Source: an uncultured Dorea sp.
GTDB lineage: Bacteria > Bacillota > Clostridia > Lachnospirales > Lachnospiraceae
NCBI GenBank assembly: GCA_900550865.1
Contig: URTM01000025.1
Coordinates: 1-40,791 of the forward strand
DNA: 40,791 bases
Direction: 5' to 3'
Positions within the stretch are counted from its first letter, which is position 1; every line of letters starts with the position of its first letter. The notes under the pieces are model-generated. The model did not search any database and was not told the origin of the DNA. It was given only the letters and a program-made list of their open reading frames with translations. The position numbers and the translations under genes are program-made. Shown in pieces: positions 17,355 to 26,225 of this stretch.

Positions 17355-17842
17355 TTTTTGTATTTTTTACCTGATCCGCACGGACATGGATCATTTCTTC
17401 CGATTTTTTTCGGTTTACGGATTGTTGTAGATTCTTTCTGCTCTTTATAGAATTTCTTTAATTCTTCTTCAGAAAAGATCTCTTTCCACTGTGGAAGCTC
17501 ATACAGCCAGTCAGCTTTCGCTGCTACCATGTTCTTGTACAGTCTCTCTTTATCAAATGCAAGGCTTACCACCGTATCCTCTTCTACTGCATCCAGATCC
17601 AGTTCGATCAGAAGGCTTTCATTGATTCCATCAAGGAAACCAATCATAGTCAGAACTTCCTGTCCGAATTTCTCAGCCAGTTCTTTTAATGTTCCTTTTA
17701 CTACTTCATCCGGATCAGAAAGAAGCTTTTCGTAAATCTCTTTCTCAATCTGGAAATATGTTCCCCAGAACTTTTCTAACTGACTTCTGTCTGCAGTCTC
17801 ATCATAAGCGATGTTCTGCCACTGCTGATATAATGTACTCAT
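17339..17842 (-). CDS. SEC-C metal-binding domain protein
   Basis: A 167-residue acidic protein whose C-terminus GRNDPCPCGSGKKYKKCCGR is a full SEC-C zinc-binding motif (CPCGSG then KKCC), like the tail of SecA. The N-terminal 120 residues are helical and unassigned, with LSDPDEVVKGTLKELAEKFG and a run of Glu/Asp. The motif suggests binding to ribosomes, SecB-like partners or other proteins, but the function is unknown. GGAG precedes the ATG. It is the first gene of a two-gene unit with the ydcF-like gene and diverges from a small membrane protein gene. Confidence 0.85.
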   Translation of the reverse strand: MSTLYQQWQNIAYDETADRSQLEKFWGTYFQIEKEIYEKLLSDPDEVVKGTLKELAEKFGQEVLTMIGFLDGINESLLIELDLDAVEEDTVVSLAFDKERLYKNMVAAKADWLYELPQWKEIFSEEELKKFYKEQKESTTIRKPKKIGRNDPCPCGSGKKYKKCCGR

Positions 17843-17871
17843 ATTTCTATACTCCTTTGTACGATATTCAT

Positions 17872-17900
17872 TTGCAATTTTTCACTGCTCTCTATATAAT
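17872..17900 (+). promoter_or_regulatory. Promoter of the small membrane protein gene
   Basis: Plus strand TTGCAA (17872-17877), 17-base spacer, perfect TATAAT (17895-17900). It lies in the divergent gap from the SEC-C gene. Confidence 0.7.
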
Positions 17901-17937
17901 ATACTAAAGTCTTGATTCATTGTAAAGGATGATTATT

Positions 17938-18234
17938 ATGAAAAATGCAAAACGTATCCTGGCACTCATTGCCGCGGTTTTATTATTCGGTATGTATCTC
18001 AGTACATTAATATTTGCCTTGAGCGGAAGTCCTCATTCCATCGATCTTCTCTGGGCATCTGTCGCATGTACGATCGTGCTGCCGGTATTGCTCTATGGTT
18101 ACATGCTGGTGTTCAGACTCACACGGCATGACACTCCATCCGATGACCCGGCCGACAGCCTTCACGGGCATATCCCGGACAACGCATCTGAGCCTTCTTC
18201 GTCTCACGACCATGCAGGCAATGATACCATGTAG
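17938..18234 (+). CDS. Small two-helix membrane protein with His/Asp/Ser-rich tail
   Basis: A 98-residue protein from the ATG at 17938, placed 10 bases after AAAGGA. Two hydrophobic helices are seen: ILALIAAVLLFGMYLSTLIF and a second around WASVACTIVLPVLLYGYML. A hydrophilic tail follows with several His, Asp, Pro and Ser residues (LHGHIPDNASEPSSSHDH). I do not recognise a family. It is one of the few plus-strand genes and has its own promoter and terminator. The His-rich tail could bind metal, but nothing else supports that. Confidence 0.7.
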   Translation: MKNAKRILALIAAVLLFGMYLSTLIFALSGSPHSIDLLWASVACTIVLPVLLYGYMLVFRLTRHDTPSDDPADSLHGHIPDNASEPSSSHDHAGNDTM

Positions 18235-18383
18235 AACTCAAAGGGCATCAGACTTTCTTCGTGATCGTCTGAGCCTTTTTTCTTATGTTTTCTTTCATTT
18301 TCTCTGATTTTCTTTCTTTTTGCAAGGTATTCTTCCATTGAAATCACTTCTGTTTCCTCTTTTGTCCAGTCTCTTGTATTCAT
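18204..18383 (-). CDS. Small charged protein, 59 residues, unrecognised
   Basis: From the ATG at 18383 the frame reads MNTRDWTKEETEVISMEEYL, followed by a very basic stretch AKRKKIRENERKHKKK. GGAGGT lies 8 bases before this ATG, which is a better start than the ATG at 18398. The frame runs through the plus-strand terminator of the neighbouring gene and overlaps its last 31 bases, tail to tail. The hydrophilic, helical character suggests a small cytosolic or nucleic-acid-associated protein, but no family is evident. Confidence 0.6.
   Translation of the reverse strand: MNTRDWTKEETEVISMEEYLAKRKKIRENERKHKKKGSDDHEESLMPFEFYMVSLPAWS
18244..18281 (+). terminator. Terminator of the small membrane protein gene
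   Basis: GGCATCAGAC (18244-18253) and GTCTGAGCC (18267-18275), with one bulge, followed by six T residues on the plus strand. It lies inside the coding region of the minus-strand small protein. Confidence 0.7.
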
Positions 18384-18632
18384 AGTGCATACCTCCATTT
18401 TGATTATTTGTATCCCCTCTTACGCCTCCGGTATCTGATTACCCCGACGTTATTATTATATTTACGATGGTTCCATTATATGCATGGAATGTGTCGACAT
18501 TATGGAAGAAATCTGAATAAAGCATAAGATATTTCTTAAAGAAATCATAACTCCGATCTGAGGTACTCCCCAATCGGCAGCTCATTTTAAATGCGCAGCA
18601 CCGGACTCTATTGCTTGCTTTTGCATAAAAAA
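18384..18632. other. Intergenic stretch without a supported gene
   Basis: About 250 bases between the small basic protein start and the purA terminator. A 65-codon minus frame has no ribosome binding site and looks incidental. Two small palindromes occur (around TTCCAT...ATGGAA at 18472-18489 and TTTCTTTAAGAAA at 18532-18544). No convincing promoter was found. Confidence 0.4.
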
Positions 18633-18668
18633 ACAACAGCCATAAGCATTTTATCTTACAGCTGTTGT
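18633..18668 (-). terminator. purA terminator
   Basis: ACAACAGC (minus, 18661-18668) pairs with GCTGTTGT (18633-18640), followed by seven T residues on the minus strand. Confidence 0.85.
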
Positions 18669-18688
18669 CTTCATTTATTTATGATTTT

Positions 18689-19981
18689 TTATTTTGAAAA
18701 CTTTGACTCTCTGTAAATGATGTCGTGTCTTTCCGGTCCGTTAGATACCATTGTAATCGGGTATCCGATCTGCTCTTCTACGAACTCAATGTAGTTTCTG
18801 CAGTTTTCCGGAAGGTCTTCGTATTTCTTGATTCCACGGATATCGCATTTCCATCCCGGGAGTGTCTTAAGAACCGGTTTTGCCTTCTCTAACAGATGTG
18901 TAGTCGGGAAGTCTGTTGTTACTTCTCCGTCGATATCATATCCTACACATACCGGAATCTCATCCAGATATCCGAGTACGTCTAATACGGTAAATGCAAC
19001 GTCTGTTGTTCCCTGCATTCTGCATCCGTACTTAGAAGCTACACAGTCAAACCATCCCATTCTTCTCGGACGTCCTGTTGTTGCTCCGAATTCTCCGCCG
19101 TCACCACCGCGGCGTCTTAATTCATCTGCCTCGTCACCAAAGATCTCGCTTACGAATGCTCCGGCACCTACTGCGCTTGAGTATGCTTTACATACAGTTA
19201 CGATCTTCTTGATCTCATATGGTGGGATTCCTGCTCCGATTGCTCCATATCCAGCTAATGTAGAAGATGAAGTAACCATTGGGTAGATTCCGTGATCCGG
19301 ATCCTTCAGTGATCCAAGCTGTCCTTCTAATAATACTTCTTTTCCTTCTTTAATTGCATTGTTTAGGAAAAGTGATGTATCACATACGAATGGCTCAACC
19401 ATTTTCTTGTATTCTTGAAGTTCATTATATAAATCATCAGGATTGATCAATGGTTTGTGATAAAGATGCTCCAGTAATACATTCTTCTGCTCTGCTACAC
19501 GGACAACCTTCTCTTTTAACAGCTCATCATCAAACAGCTCACTGACCTGGAATCCGATCTTTGCATATTTGTCTGAGTAGAATGGTGCAATACCAGATTT
19601 TGTAGAACCGAAAGATTTTCCTCCCAGTCTTTCCTCTTCGTATGCATCAAAATTCTTATGATAAGACATTACCATCTGAGCTCTGTCAGATACCAGAATC
19701 TTCGGCATCGGAACTCCCTGATCGATGATAGACTGTACTTCCTTGAATAACACCGGCACATCCAGTGCTACACCATTTCCGATAATACTTGTTGTATGAC
19801 CGTAAAATACTCCTGATGGAAGTGTGTGTAATGCAAACTTTCCATAATCATTGATAATTGTATGACCTGCATTCGCGCCTCCCTGGAATCTTACGATGAT
19901 ATCAGCCTGTTCAGCCAGCATATCTGTAATCTTACCTTTTCCTTCGTCGCCCCAGTTGGCACCGACTACTGCTTTAACCAT
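18689..19981 (-). CDS. purA: Adenylosuccinate synthetase
   Basis: PurA joins IMP and aspartate, driven by GTP, on the route to AMP. The protein is 430 residues from the ATG at 19981, chosen because GGAGG lies 7 bases upstream; a second in-frame ATG two codons earlier is too close. Signatures are VVGANWGDEGKGK (GTP/IMP site), GGANAGHTI, RFFGSTKSGI-like sequence (here KSFGSTKSGIAPFYSD), LLEGQLGSLKDPDHGIYP and TTGRPRRMGWFD. Length is normal and the gene stands alone with its own terminator. Confidence 0.98.
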   Translation of the reverse strand: MVKAVVGANWGDEGKGKITDMLAEQADIIVRFQGGANAGHTIINDYGKFALHTLPSGVFYGHTTSIIGNGVALDVPVLFKEVQSIIDQGVPMPKILVSDRAQMVMSYHKNFDAYEEERLGGKSFGSTKSGIAPFYSDKYAKIGFQVSELFDDELLKEKVVRVAEQKNVLLEHLYHKPLINPDDLYNELQEYKKMVEPFVCDTSLFLNNAIKEGKEVLLEGQLGSLKDPDHGIYPMVTSSSTLAGYGAIGAGIPPYEIKKIVTVCKAYSSAVGAGAFVSEIFGDEADELRRRGGDGGEFGATTGRPRRMGWFDCVASKYGCRMQGTTDVAFTVLDVLGYLDEIPVCVGYDIDGEVTTDFPTTHLLEKAKPVLKTLPGWKCDIRGIKKYEDLPENCRNYIEFVEEQIGYPITMVSNGPERHDIIYRESKFSK

Positions 19982-20122
19982 ATCCATTCCTCCTGCGTTA
20001 TTAACATGACTTATCAGTCTTCTTTAGCGGATCTAATCAAACCACCTTAAGCATTATACTATACATTTTACCTTGGTTCAATAATATTTTTACAGAAAAT
20101 CCACGGGATTTCCAGTATTTCT

Positions 20123-21685
20123 TTACATTAATGGTGCGACCAGTCTCAATACCTGTCCCGCCATCTTCATCAGAATTCCTCTGTTTCTTACTTCTGTCAC
20201 CGTAACCTTATGACATTTTGCCAGCGTATTCTGAAAATCTTCTTCTACCTTCTGCACTTCCGGATTATCATAGATGAACACTCCGTTTTCAAAATGCAGA
20301 TACAGACTCCGAAAGTCCAGGTTGATACTTCCCACCGTTGCCGTATCATCATCGGATACAAATACTTTTGCATGTACGAATCCAGGCGTGTACTCATAGA
20401 TCTGCACACCACCCTCGATCAATTCCTTATAATAGGTCTTTGCCACTGCAAATGCATACCATTTATCCGGAATATGCGGCATGATGATGATCACCTCGAT
20501 GCCACTCTTCGCCGCACGGGTCAGTGTGGTAAGCATCTCATTATCCAGGATCAGATATGGTGTCATGATATGCACATATTTTTTTGCATGGTTTAAAATG
20601 TGGAAATACACTTCTTCTCCAACATTTTCATGATCAAACGGACTGTCTGCATACGGGATCACATAACCCAGTTCTTCATTCAGCGTCTCTGCTTTTCTGG
20701 TCAGATATTTTCCATAAGGCTCCACGCCTCTCATATCGACATCCCACATCTGCAGGAATATCATTGTCAGACTCTGGACCGCATCGCCTCTTAACAGAAC
20801 TGCCGTATCCTTCCAGTGTCCGAACCGTTCCTTTTCATTGATATACTCATCGGCAAGATTCACGCCTCCGACATAGCCCACCTGACCGTCGATCACGCAG
20901 ATCTTTCTGTGGTCACGGTTGTTCTGTATCGTTGAGACAAATGGCCGGATCTTATTCGACATCTTACACTTGATATCAAATTTCTGAAGTTTCTTCGGAT
21001 AATTATATGGCAGCAGGTCAAATGCACACATTCCGTCATACATAAACCGGACTTCTACGCCTTCCTCTGCTTTCCGCTTCAGGATCTCAAGGATCGTATC
21101 CCACATGATGCCTTCTTCTACGATAAAGTACTCCATGAAGATGAACTTTTCTGCTTTTTCCAGTTCTTTTATCATTGATGCAAATTTTGCTTCTCCAACC
21201 GGGAAATATTCGACTTCAGTATTCCTGTAAGTCGGGAATCCAAGCTGATGAGACAGATAATAGGACAGTTGTGCATTTGCTGATTTGCCTGCCCAGAGCG
21301 CATCTGTGATCTTCTGATCCTGATCCATATAAGGTTCTGTCTCCATACGCAGTGCTGCCAACCGGTTCTGTACAAACCGTGTCTCCAGCTGCAGATGCAC
21401 ATAGATGTAAAATATCGTTCCGATCACCGGAAGTGCCATTACACACAAGATCCAGGTCAGTTTAAATGCCGGATTTCCCTCTGTATTGATGATATATACA
21501 AGCACTACGATTTCCATCACCGTCATCGCACTGTATATAAACGTCGCATACTCTTTCAGATAATAAGGAATCCCCAGAAAGACCAGCATCTGTATCAAGA
21601 TCAGTATTACAAAAATCCCGGCACGGCTGAACACCATTTTAAAGAATTTCTTCTTTGCTGCGGTCTTTGTACTTTGTTCTTTCAT
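20123..21685 (-). CDS. cls: Cardiolipin synthase
   Basis: A 520-residue phospholipase D superfamily enzyme that condenses two phosphatidylglycerols to cardiolipin at the membrane. Two N-terminal helices (FVILILIQMLVFLGIPYYL and a following pair) precede two HKD active-site motifs: HRKICVIDGQVGYVGGVN and HAKVFVSDDDTATVGSINLD. The order and length match bacterial Cls. The gene is monocistronic. A short stem GAAATCC/GGATTTC just after the stop (20093-20111) may be a weak terminator. Confidence 0.95.
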   Translation of the reverse strand: MKEQSTKTAAKKKFFKMVFSRAGIFVILILIQMLVFLGIPYYLKEYATFIYSAMTVMEIVVLVYIINTEGNPAFKLTWILCVMALPVIGTIFYIYVHLQLETRFVQNRLAALRMETEPYMDQDQKITDALWAGKSANAQLSYYLSHQLGFPTYRNTEVEYFPVGEAKFASMIKELEKAEKFIFMEYFIVEEGIMWDTILEILKRKAEEGVEVRFMYDGMCAFDLLPYNYPKKLQKFDIKCKMSNKIRPFVSTIQNNRDHRKICVIDGQVGYVGGVNLADEYINEKERFGHWKDTAVLLRGDAVQSLTMIFLQMWDVDMRGVEPYGKYLTRKAETLNEELGYVIPYADSPFDHENVGEEVYFHILNHAKKYVHIMTPYLILDNEMLTTLTRAAKSGIEVIIIMPHIPDKWYAFAVAKTYYKELIEGGVQIYEYTPGFVHAKVFVSDDDTATVGSINLDFRSLYLHFENGVFIYDNPEVQKVEEDFQNTLAKCHKVTVTEVRNRGILMKMAGQVLRLVAPLM

Positions 21686-21849
21686 ACTTTTTTCTCTCCT
21701 TTATCCCGAACGGTACAGTTTTTCTTTTCACAGTCTTCCGATACCGGTTTTCGACTTCCTGTACTTTCAAGATATCCTATACAGTGTATCATATTTTTAT
21801 TTTCTTCTCAACTTGCAGATAATTTATTTTAATTTAATGGAAAAACACA

Positions 21850-21855
21850 TATAAT
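21850..21855 (+). promoter_or_regulatory. -10 element inside a CACATATAATATGTG palindrome
   Basis: A perfect TATAAT sits at the centre of an inverted repeat CACATA/TATGTG (21846-21860), 40 bases before the acidic membrane protein gene. The -35 is weak (TTTTAA). The palindrome over the -10 could be an operator. Confidence 0.45.
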
Positions 21856-21898
21856 ATGTGCTATGATAAAGAAAAAACTTGAAAGGAGTCATATGATC

Positions 21899-22240
21899 AT
21901 GGCAAAATGGAGCAAAAAATTATTAGGTCTCGCTGCAATCGGCAGTGCCGCAGCAGGTCTGGTTTATTATTTAAAGAAATCAAAAAATAACGAGGAAGAA
22001 GATTTTAACGATGATTTTGAAGACGAAGACTTCGATCTCGATAATGATCTTCAGCCTGCTGACCGCGGATACGTAGATCTGAATACCACCAAGACTTCTT
22101 CCGAAGAAGAAACTGAAGATGAAGAAACTGAGGATGACGGAACCAAGGATGAAACAGAGGCCGGACAGAATTCTATTGAAGAAGAAGCCGCTGACGACAA
22201 TCAGACAGATCTCTCAGAGGATGCCGGCGAAGAGGATTAA
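21899..22240 (+). CDS. Membrane-anchored acidic-tail protein
   Basis: A 113-residue protein from MAKWSKKLLGL. A single N-terminal hydrophobic segment (LLGLAAIGSAAAGLVYYL) is followed by KKSK and then a strongly acidic, low-complexity tail of Glu, Asp and Thr to the end. The architecture resembles short YtxH-like membrane anchors, but no conserved domain is seen. AAAGGAG lies 10 bases before the chosen ATG; an ATG two codons earlier is a possible alternative. The tail predicts disorder and perhaps cation or protein binding. It converges on the MocR-type gene across a shared terminator. Confidence 0.7.
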   Translation: MAKWSKKLLGLAAIGSAAAGLVYYLKKSKNNEEEDFNDDFEDEDFDLDNDLQPADRGYVDLNTTKTSSEEETEDEETEDDGTKDETEAGQNSIEEEAADDNQTDLSEDAGEED

Positions 22241-22289
22241 TTCACACAGAGGACCTGCCAACGGCACCTTCTTACGAACGCGTGGTGGT

Positions 22290-22355
22290 AAAAAAGAAGT
22301 AGATTGCGAAACCTTTGCTTACCTCATTCCGGTTTCCGCAATCTACTTCTTTTTT
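22290..22355. terminator. Bidirectional terminator between convergent genes
   Basis: Nineteen-base perfect arms at 22290-22308 and 22337-22355 (GAAGTAGATTGCG with its complement, flanked by A6 and T6). It serves both the plus-strand acidic protein gene and the minus-strand regulator gene. Confidence 0.92.
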
Positions 22356-22385
22356 CCAGCCAGCACTGTCAGTCCGACATCTCTT

Positions 22386-23783
22386 TTAATTTCTCCAACA
22401 CTGGTTCAGAATCTCTACAGCTTCTTTAATATCCCCTTCGTTCATATTTGCATACCCAAGCAGGATCGTCGCATTTTCCTTTTCTGCTTTCTGAATCCTG
22501 TAATCCGAAAGGCCATAGACACGGATATCTTTTTCTGCTGCTTTTTCAATCAGTTCTTTTTCCTTCCACCCGTTTTCAAATGACAACAGGATGTGGACAC
22601 CTGCATGCTCTCCCGATATCGTACAGATATCCTCCAACGGCTTCAGTGCATCGATCAGAATATCATGCCGGTTCTTATACAGTGCTCTCGTCTTATTCAG
22701 ATGACGCTCATAATATCCTTCTTCAATAAAATGCTGCACAATGGTCTGATCCACTTTAGAAACCGTCGAATTCACAAAACTTCCTTTCGTCTGATATACA
22801 TCCAGAAGCGTCTTCGGCAGAACCATATAACTCAGACGGATGGCCGGTGCAATCGATTTTGAAAATGTTCCAAGATAAATGACTTTATCTTCTGCATCAT
22901 ATCCCTGCAATGCCGGAATTGGTTTTCCTTTATAACGGAATTCACTGTCATAATCATCTTCTATAATGTATCTTCCCTCTTTTTCATATGCCCATTTCAG
23001 AAGTTCCATCCTTCTTCTGATCGGCATGATGATTCCGGTCGGATATTGATGTGATGGTGTAACATATGCAATATCTGCACCGGTTTTTTCCAGTTCCGGT
23101 ATCTCCATGCCCTGCCGGTCCATCACCACCGGAACCGTATCATATCCCAGTGACCGTATCACCCGGTATGCCTGTTTATACGTCGGATCTTCAAATGCAA
23201 TCATATGTTCTTTTCCTATGATCATACTGAGCAGCATCAGAATATAATCGCTTCCCGCACCGATCACGATCTGTTCCGGTGTACAGTTCACGCCACGCGC
23301 CTGATACAGATAATTACAGATAGCATTGCGGAATGCATATTCTCCCTGTGGATCTCCCGAACGGAATAATTCGATCCTGTCATCCATCAAAATATCCTTC
23401 GACAACTTTCTCCACACATTATACGGAAAACTGTTCAGATCTACTCCGTTCGGCGTAAAATCATATCGGTACTCTTTTTTCTTTTCCTGCTTCCGTTCCG
23501 GTATCTTATCCCCTTTTTTCAATTGATACAGCTCATCAATCTGCGCCACGAAAAAACCGCGGTATGGGGCGGATTCGATATATCCTTCTGATAATAACTG
23601 TTCATATGCCAGTTCAACCGTACTCCGGCTGACTTCCAGATGCTTGGATAAAGCCCTGGTAGACGGGAGTTTCTCCCCATAGGGGATCCTCCCGTTCTGG
23701 ATATCAGACTTGATATAATCATAAATCTGCTCATACAGCGGCTTCTTCGAACGACTGTTAAGATTTATCGTTAATTCATTCAT
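22386..23783 (-). CDS. MocR-type GntR regulator with aminotransferase domain
   Basis: A 465-residue fusion. Residues 1-75 are a GntR winged helix (PLYEQIYDYIKSDIQNGRIP, then LPSTRALSKHLEVSRSTVEL). The rest is a fold-type I PLP aminotransferase domain with IGAGSDYILMLLSMI, ATYVTPSHQYPTG-like sequence (here AYVTPSHQYPTG) and the PLP lysine in GTFSKSIAPAIRLSYM. MocR regulators sense PLP or amino-acid adducts; PdxR controls vitamin B6 synthesis in several Firmicutes. No pdxST or other clear target is adjacent, so the target is open. The ribosome binding site is poor. Confidence 0.92.
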   Translation of the reverse strand: MNELTINLNSRSKKPLYEQIYDYIKSDIQNGRIPYGEKLPSTRALSKHLEVSRSTVELAYEQLLSEGYIESAPYRGFFVAQIDELYQLKKGDKIPERKQEKKKEYRYDFTPNGVDLNSFPYNVWRKLSKDILMDDRIELFRSGDPQGEYAFRNAICNYLYQARGVNCTPEQIVIGAGSDYILMLLSMIIGKEHMIAFEDPTYKQAYRVIRSLGYDTVPVVMDRQGMEIPELEKTGADIAYVTPSHQYPTGIIMPIRRRMELLKWAYEKEGRYIIEDDYDSEFRYKGKPIPALQGYDAEDKVIYLGTFSKSIAPAIRLSYMVLPKTLLDVYQTKGSFVNSTVSKVDQTIVQHFIEEGYYERHLNKTRALYKNRHDILIDALKPLEDICTISGEHAGVHILLSFENGWKEKELIEKAAEKDIRVYGLSDYRIQKAEKENATILLGYANMNEGDIKEAVEILNQCWRN

Positions 23784-23843
23784 TTTTTATTTTTCCACGT
23801 CACTTATCGTATGATTTATCTCGTACTCATTATTTCATACGGC

Positions 23844-25517
23844 TTATTTCTTCGGCAGTTTAAAAGAACTCTTCAGAGACACGATACGGTTAAATACCAG
23901 GTTCTCCGGTGTAGAATCTTTTGAATCGATACAGAAGTATCCATTTCTTACAAACTGGAAACTGTCGCACGGACCAGCTTCGTTAAAGCTGTCTTCTACA
24001 TAGCACTCTTTTAAAATCTGCAGTGAATTCGGATTCAGGTTCAGGGAACCATCTTCTTTATTATATACACCCTTCTCTTCATCGATCAGGTTCTCATATA
24101 ATCTGATTTCTGCTTTCTTAGCCTGCGGAGCACTTACCCAGTGAATTGTTCCTTTGACCTTACGTCCGGTAAATCCGGTTCCACACTTTGTCTCCGGATC
24201 ATACGTACAGTGAACAACCGTTACGTTACCTTCTGCATCCGTCTCATAGCTTACACATTTTACAAAATATGCATGCATCAGACGTACTTCATTGCCTGGG
24301 AAGAGACGGAAATATTTCTTCGGCGGATCGATCATAAAGTCATTGCGTTCAATGTAAAGCTCGCGTCCGAACGGCACTTTTCTCATACCAAGCTCCGGAT
24401 TCTCCAGGTTATTCTCTACTTCCAGATATTCAACCTCTCCTTCCGGATAGTTGTCGATCACAAGTTTGATCGGATCCAGAACTGCCATCATACGAGGCTT
24501 CTTCATCTTCAGATCTTCACGGATACAATACTCAAGCATTGCATAATCTACAGAGCTCTGACTCTTGGATACTCCGCACATCTCAACGAACATCTTGATT
24601 GATTCCGGTGTGAATCCTCTTCTTCTGAGAGCGGCAATGGATACCAGTCTCGGATCATCCCATCCGTCTACGATACCATCCATAACCAGCTTCTTAATAT
24701 ATCTCTTACCTGTAACAACATTCGTCAGATACAGTTTTGAAAATTCAATCTGTCTCGGAGCCGGATCAAATTCACACTCTTTCACTACCCAGTCATATAA
24801 CGGTCTGTGATCTTCAAATTCCAGTGTACAGATGGAATGTGTGATGTGCTCGATCGCATCTTCAATCGGATGAGCAAAGTCATACATTGGATAAATACAC
24901 CATTTATCTCCTGTATTGTGATGTGTCATATGTGCCACACGGTAGATGATCGGATCACGCATGTTGATATTCGGTGATGCCATATCAATCTTTGCACGCA
25001 GGACCTTCTCTCCATCCTGGTACTTTCCGTCCTTCATCTCTTCGAAGAGTCTTAAGTTCTCTTCCACGGAACGGGCACGGTACGGGCTGTTCTTTCCCGG
25101 CTCTGTCAGTGTTCCACGGTATTCCCGCATCTCTTCCGCTGTCAGATCACACACGAAAGCTTTTCCTTTCTTGATCAGTTTGACTGCACATTCATACATC
25201 TGGTCAAAATAATTGGATGCAAAATAAAGATGATCACCCCAGTCGGCACCTAACCATTTTACATCTTCCTTTATAGATTCTACGAACTCCATATCCTCTT
25301 TCATCGGGTTCGTATCGTCAAATCTCAAATGAAATGTTCCATTATATTTCTTTGCAAGGCCGGAATTCAAAAGAATTGACTTTGCATGTCCGATATGCAG
25401 ATATCCGTTCGGTTCCGGCGGGAATCTCGTACAGACTTCGTTGTACACTCCTTCTGCAAGATCTTTATCTATTTCCTGTTCAATAAAATTTTTGGAAACT
25501 GTTGTTTCTTCTCCCAT
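23844..25517 (-). CDS. glnS: Glutamine--tRNA ligase
   Basis: GlnRS of 557 residues charging tRNA-Gln. The class I HIGH motif is in RFPPEPNGYLHIGHAKS, followed by LRFDDTNPMKED. Specificity and core segments include YDFAHPIEDAIEHITHSICT and EFEDHRPLYDWVV; the KMSKS counterpart falls near VVTGKRYIKKLV, diverged from the usual sequence. The C-terminal beta-barrel anticodon domain (KVKGTIHWVSAPQA) is present. GGAGG lies just before the ATG. No T-box was seen upstream, unlike thrS. Confidence 0.97.
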   Translation of the reverse strand: MGEETTVSKNFIEQEIDKDLAEGVYNEVCTRFPPEPNGYLHIGHAKSILLNSGLAKKYNGTFHLRFDDTNPMKEDMEFVESIKEDVKWLGADWGDHLYFASNYFDQMYECAVKLIKKGKAFVCDLTAEEMREYRGTLTEPGKNSPYRARSVEENLRLFEEMKDGKYQDGEKVLRAKIDMASPNINMRDPIIYRVAHMTHHNTGDKWCIYPMYDFAHPIEDAIEHITHSICTLEFEDHRPLYDWVVKECEFDPAPRQIEFSKLYLTNVVTGKRYIKKLVMDGIVDGWDDPRLVSIAALRRRGFTPESIKMFVEMCGVSKSQSSVDYAMLEYCIREDLKMKKPRMMAVLDPIKLVIDNYPEGEVEYLEVENNLENPELGMRKVPFGRELYIERNDFMIDPPKKYFRLFPGNEVRLMHAYFVKCVSYETDAEGNVTVVHCTYDPETKCGTGFTGRKVKGTIHWVSAPQAKKAEIRLYENLIDEEKGVYNKEDGSLNLNPNSLQILKECYVEDSFNEAGPCDSFQFVRNGYFCIDSKDSTPENLVFNRIVSLKSSFKLPKK

Positions 25518-25652
25518 GGTATCCTCCTTAGGTCTTAACTATACATTATGCTCATTATCTTATCATAAAAAATATAATGAAACAAGGGAACTCACAGGAT
25601 TTTCTCCTAATTACATACGGATAAAATGTATTCGTTTTGGATCATATTGATT

Positions 25653-25985
25653 TTATAGATTTTCACAGAAATATGTAAACGCATCCAGAAATTCCGAATT
25701 GCTTGGACATTTGATTGCTCGGTATCCTAAAATCTCCATCATGAATTCCTTATCTTCTTTCCAGCATTTATCAACAACTACGCGGATTCCACGTTCTACA
25801 TTATAAAAATTCGTATCGTATTTTTCCCCTATCGGAATATAGATATCATTCTGCGTTGCAAATGATTTTTCATTTGCATGGAATTCACTGATGGTATTCA
25901 CAGCATCCCGCAGATAATAATAGCCTTTGTAGCACGATGTGACTTTGAATCTTCTAAGTGTCTGTATAATAACATTCCTGTTCAT
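25653..25985 (-). CDS. Stand-alone Spo0A C-terminal DNA-binding domain protein
   Basis: A 110-residue protein that aligns by eye to the Spo0A effector domain. The matches are KGYYYLRDAV (helix 2-3 region), IPIGEKYDTNFYNVERGIR (recognition helix region with the conserved VERxIR), and ILGYRAIKCPSNSEFLDAF (C-terminal PxNSEF motif). The receiver domain of Spo0A is absent and there is no room for it upstream, where AGGAG and a promoter lie. It should bind DNA without phosphorelay control and may read or block Spo0A boxes. A palindrome over its promoter suggests autoregulation. Confidence 0.85.
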   Translation of the reverse strand: MNRNVIIQTLRRFKVTSCYKGYYYLRDAVNTISEFHANEKSFATQNDIYIPIGEKYDTNFYNVERGIRVVVDKCWKEDKEFMMEILGYRAIKCPSNSEFLDAFTYFCENL

Positions 25986-26012
25986 AAATCTACTCTCCTC
26001 ATATTTTTACTT

Positions 26013-26046
26013 TACCTAAGATAAAACATTAGGTATTGTTTGTCAA
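26013..26046 (-). promoter_or_regulatory. Promoter and putative operator of the Spo0A_C gene
   Basis: Minus strand TTGACA (26041-26046), 17-base spacer, TATCTT (26018-26023). An inverted repeat TACCTAA (26013-26019) and TTAGGTA (26029-26035) covers the -10, a typical operator position. Confidence 0.6.
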
Positions 26047-26171
26047 TAATTTTATCACTAAAAACCTCTTTTTTTAATTTCTTAGACCTATTTATGTCTG
26101 ATATATTCGCAAAAATACAATAGCACTATAACAGAACTCTTTTTCCGTATGTTTTAATCCTGATTTACGGC

Positions 26172-26215
26172 AAAAAAAGTTTGAAGACCTAATTGTTTGT
26201 CTTCAAACTTTTTTT
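26172..26215. terminator. Bidirectional-looking terminator after the second MATE gene
   Basis: A 17-base perfect stem, AAAAAAAGTTTGAAGAC (26172-26188) with its complement at 26199-26215, T-rich on both exits. On the minus strand it lies 11 bases after the MATE stop. Confidence 0.92.
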
Positions 26216-26225
26216 TGCATTTTCG

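Noticed and set aside
18439..18636. 65-codon minus frame before the purA terminator
   Set aside because: No ribosome binding site, no recognisable content and it runs into the terminator.
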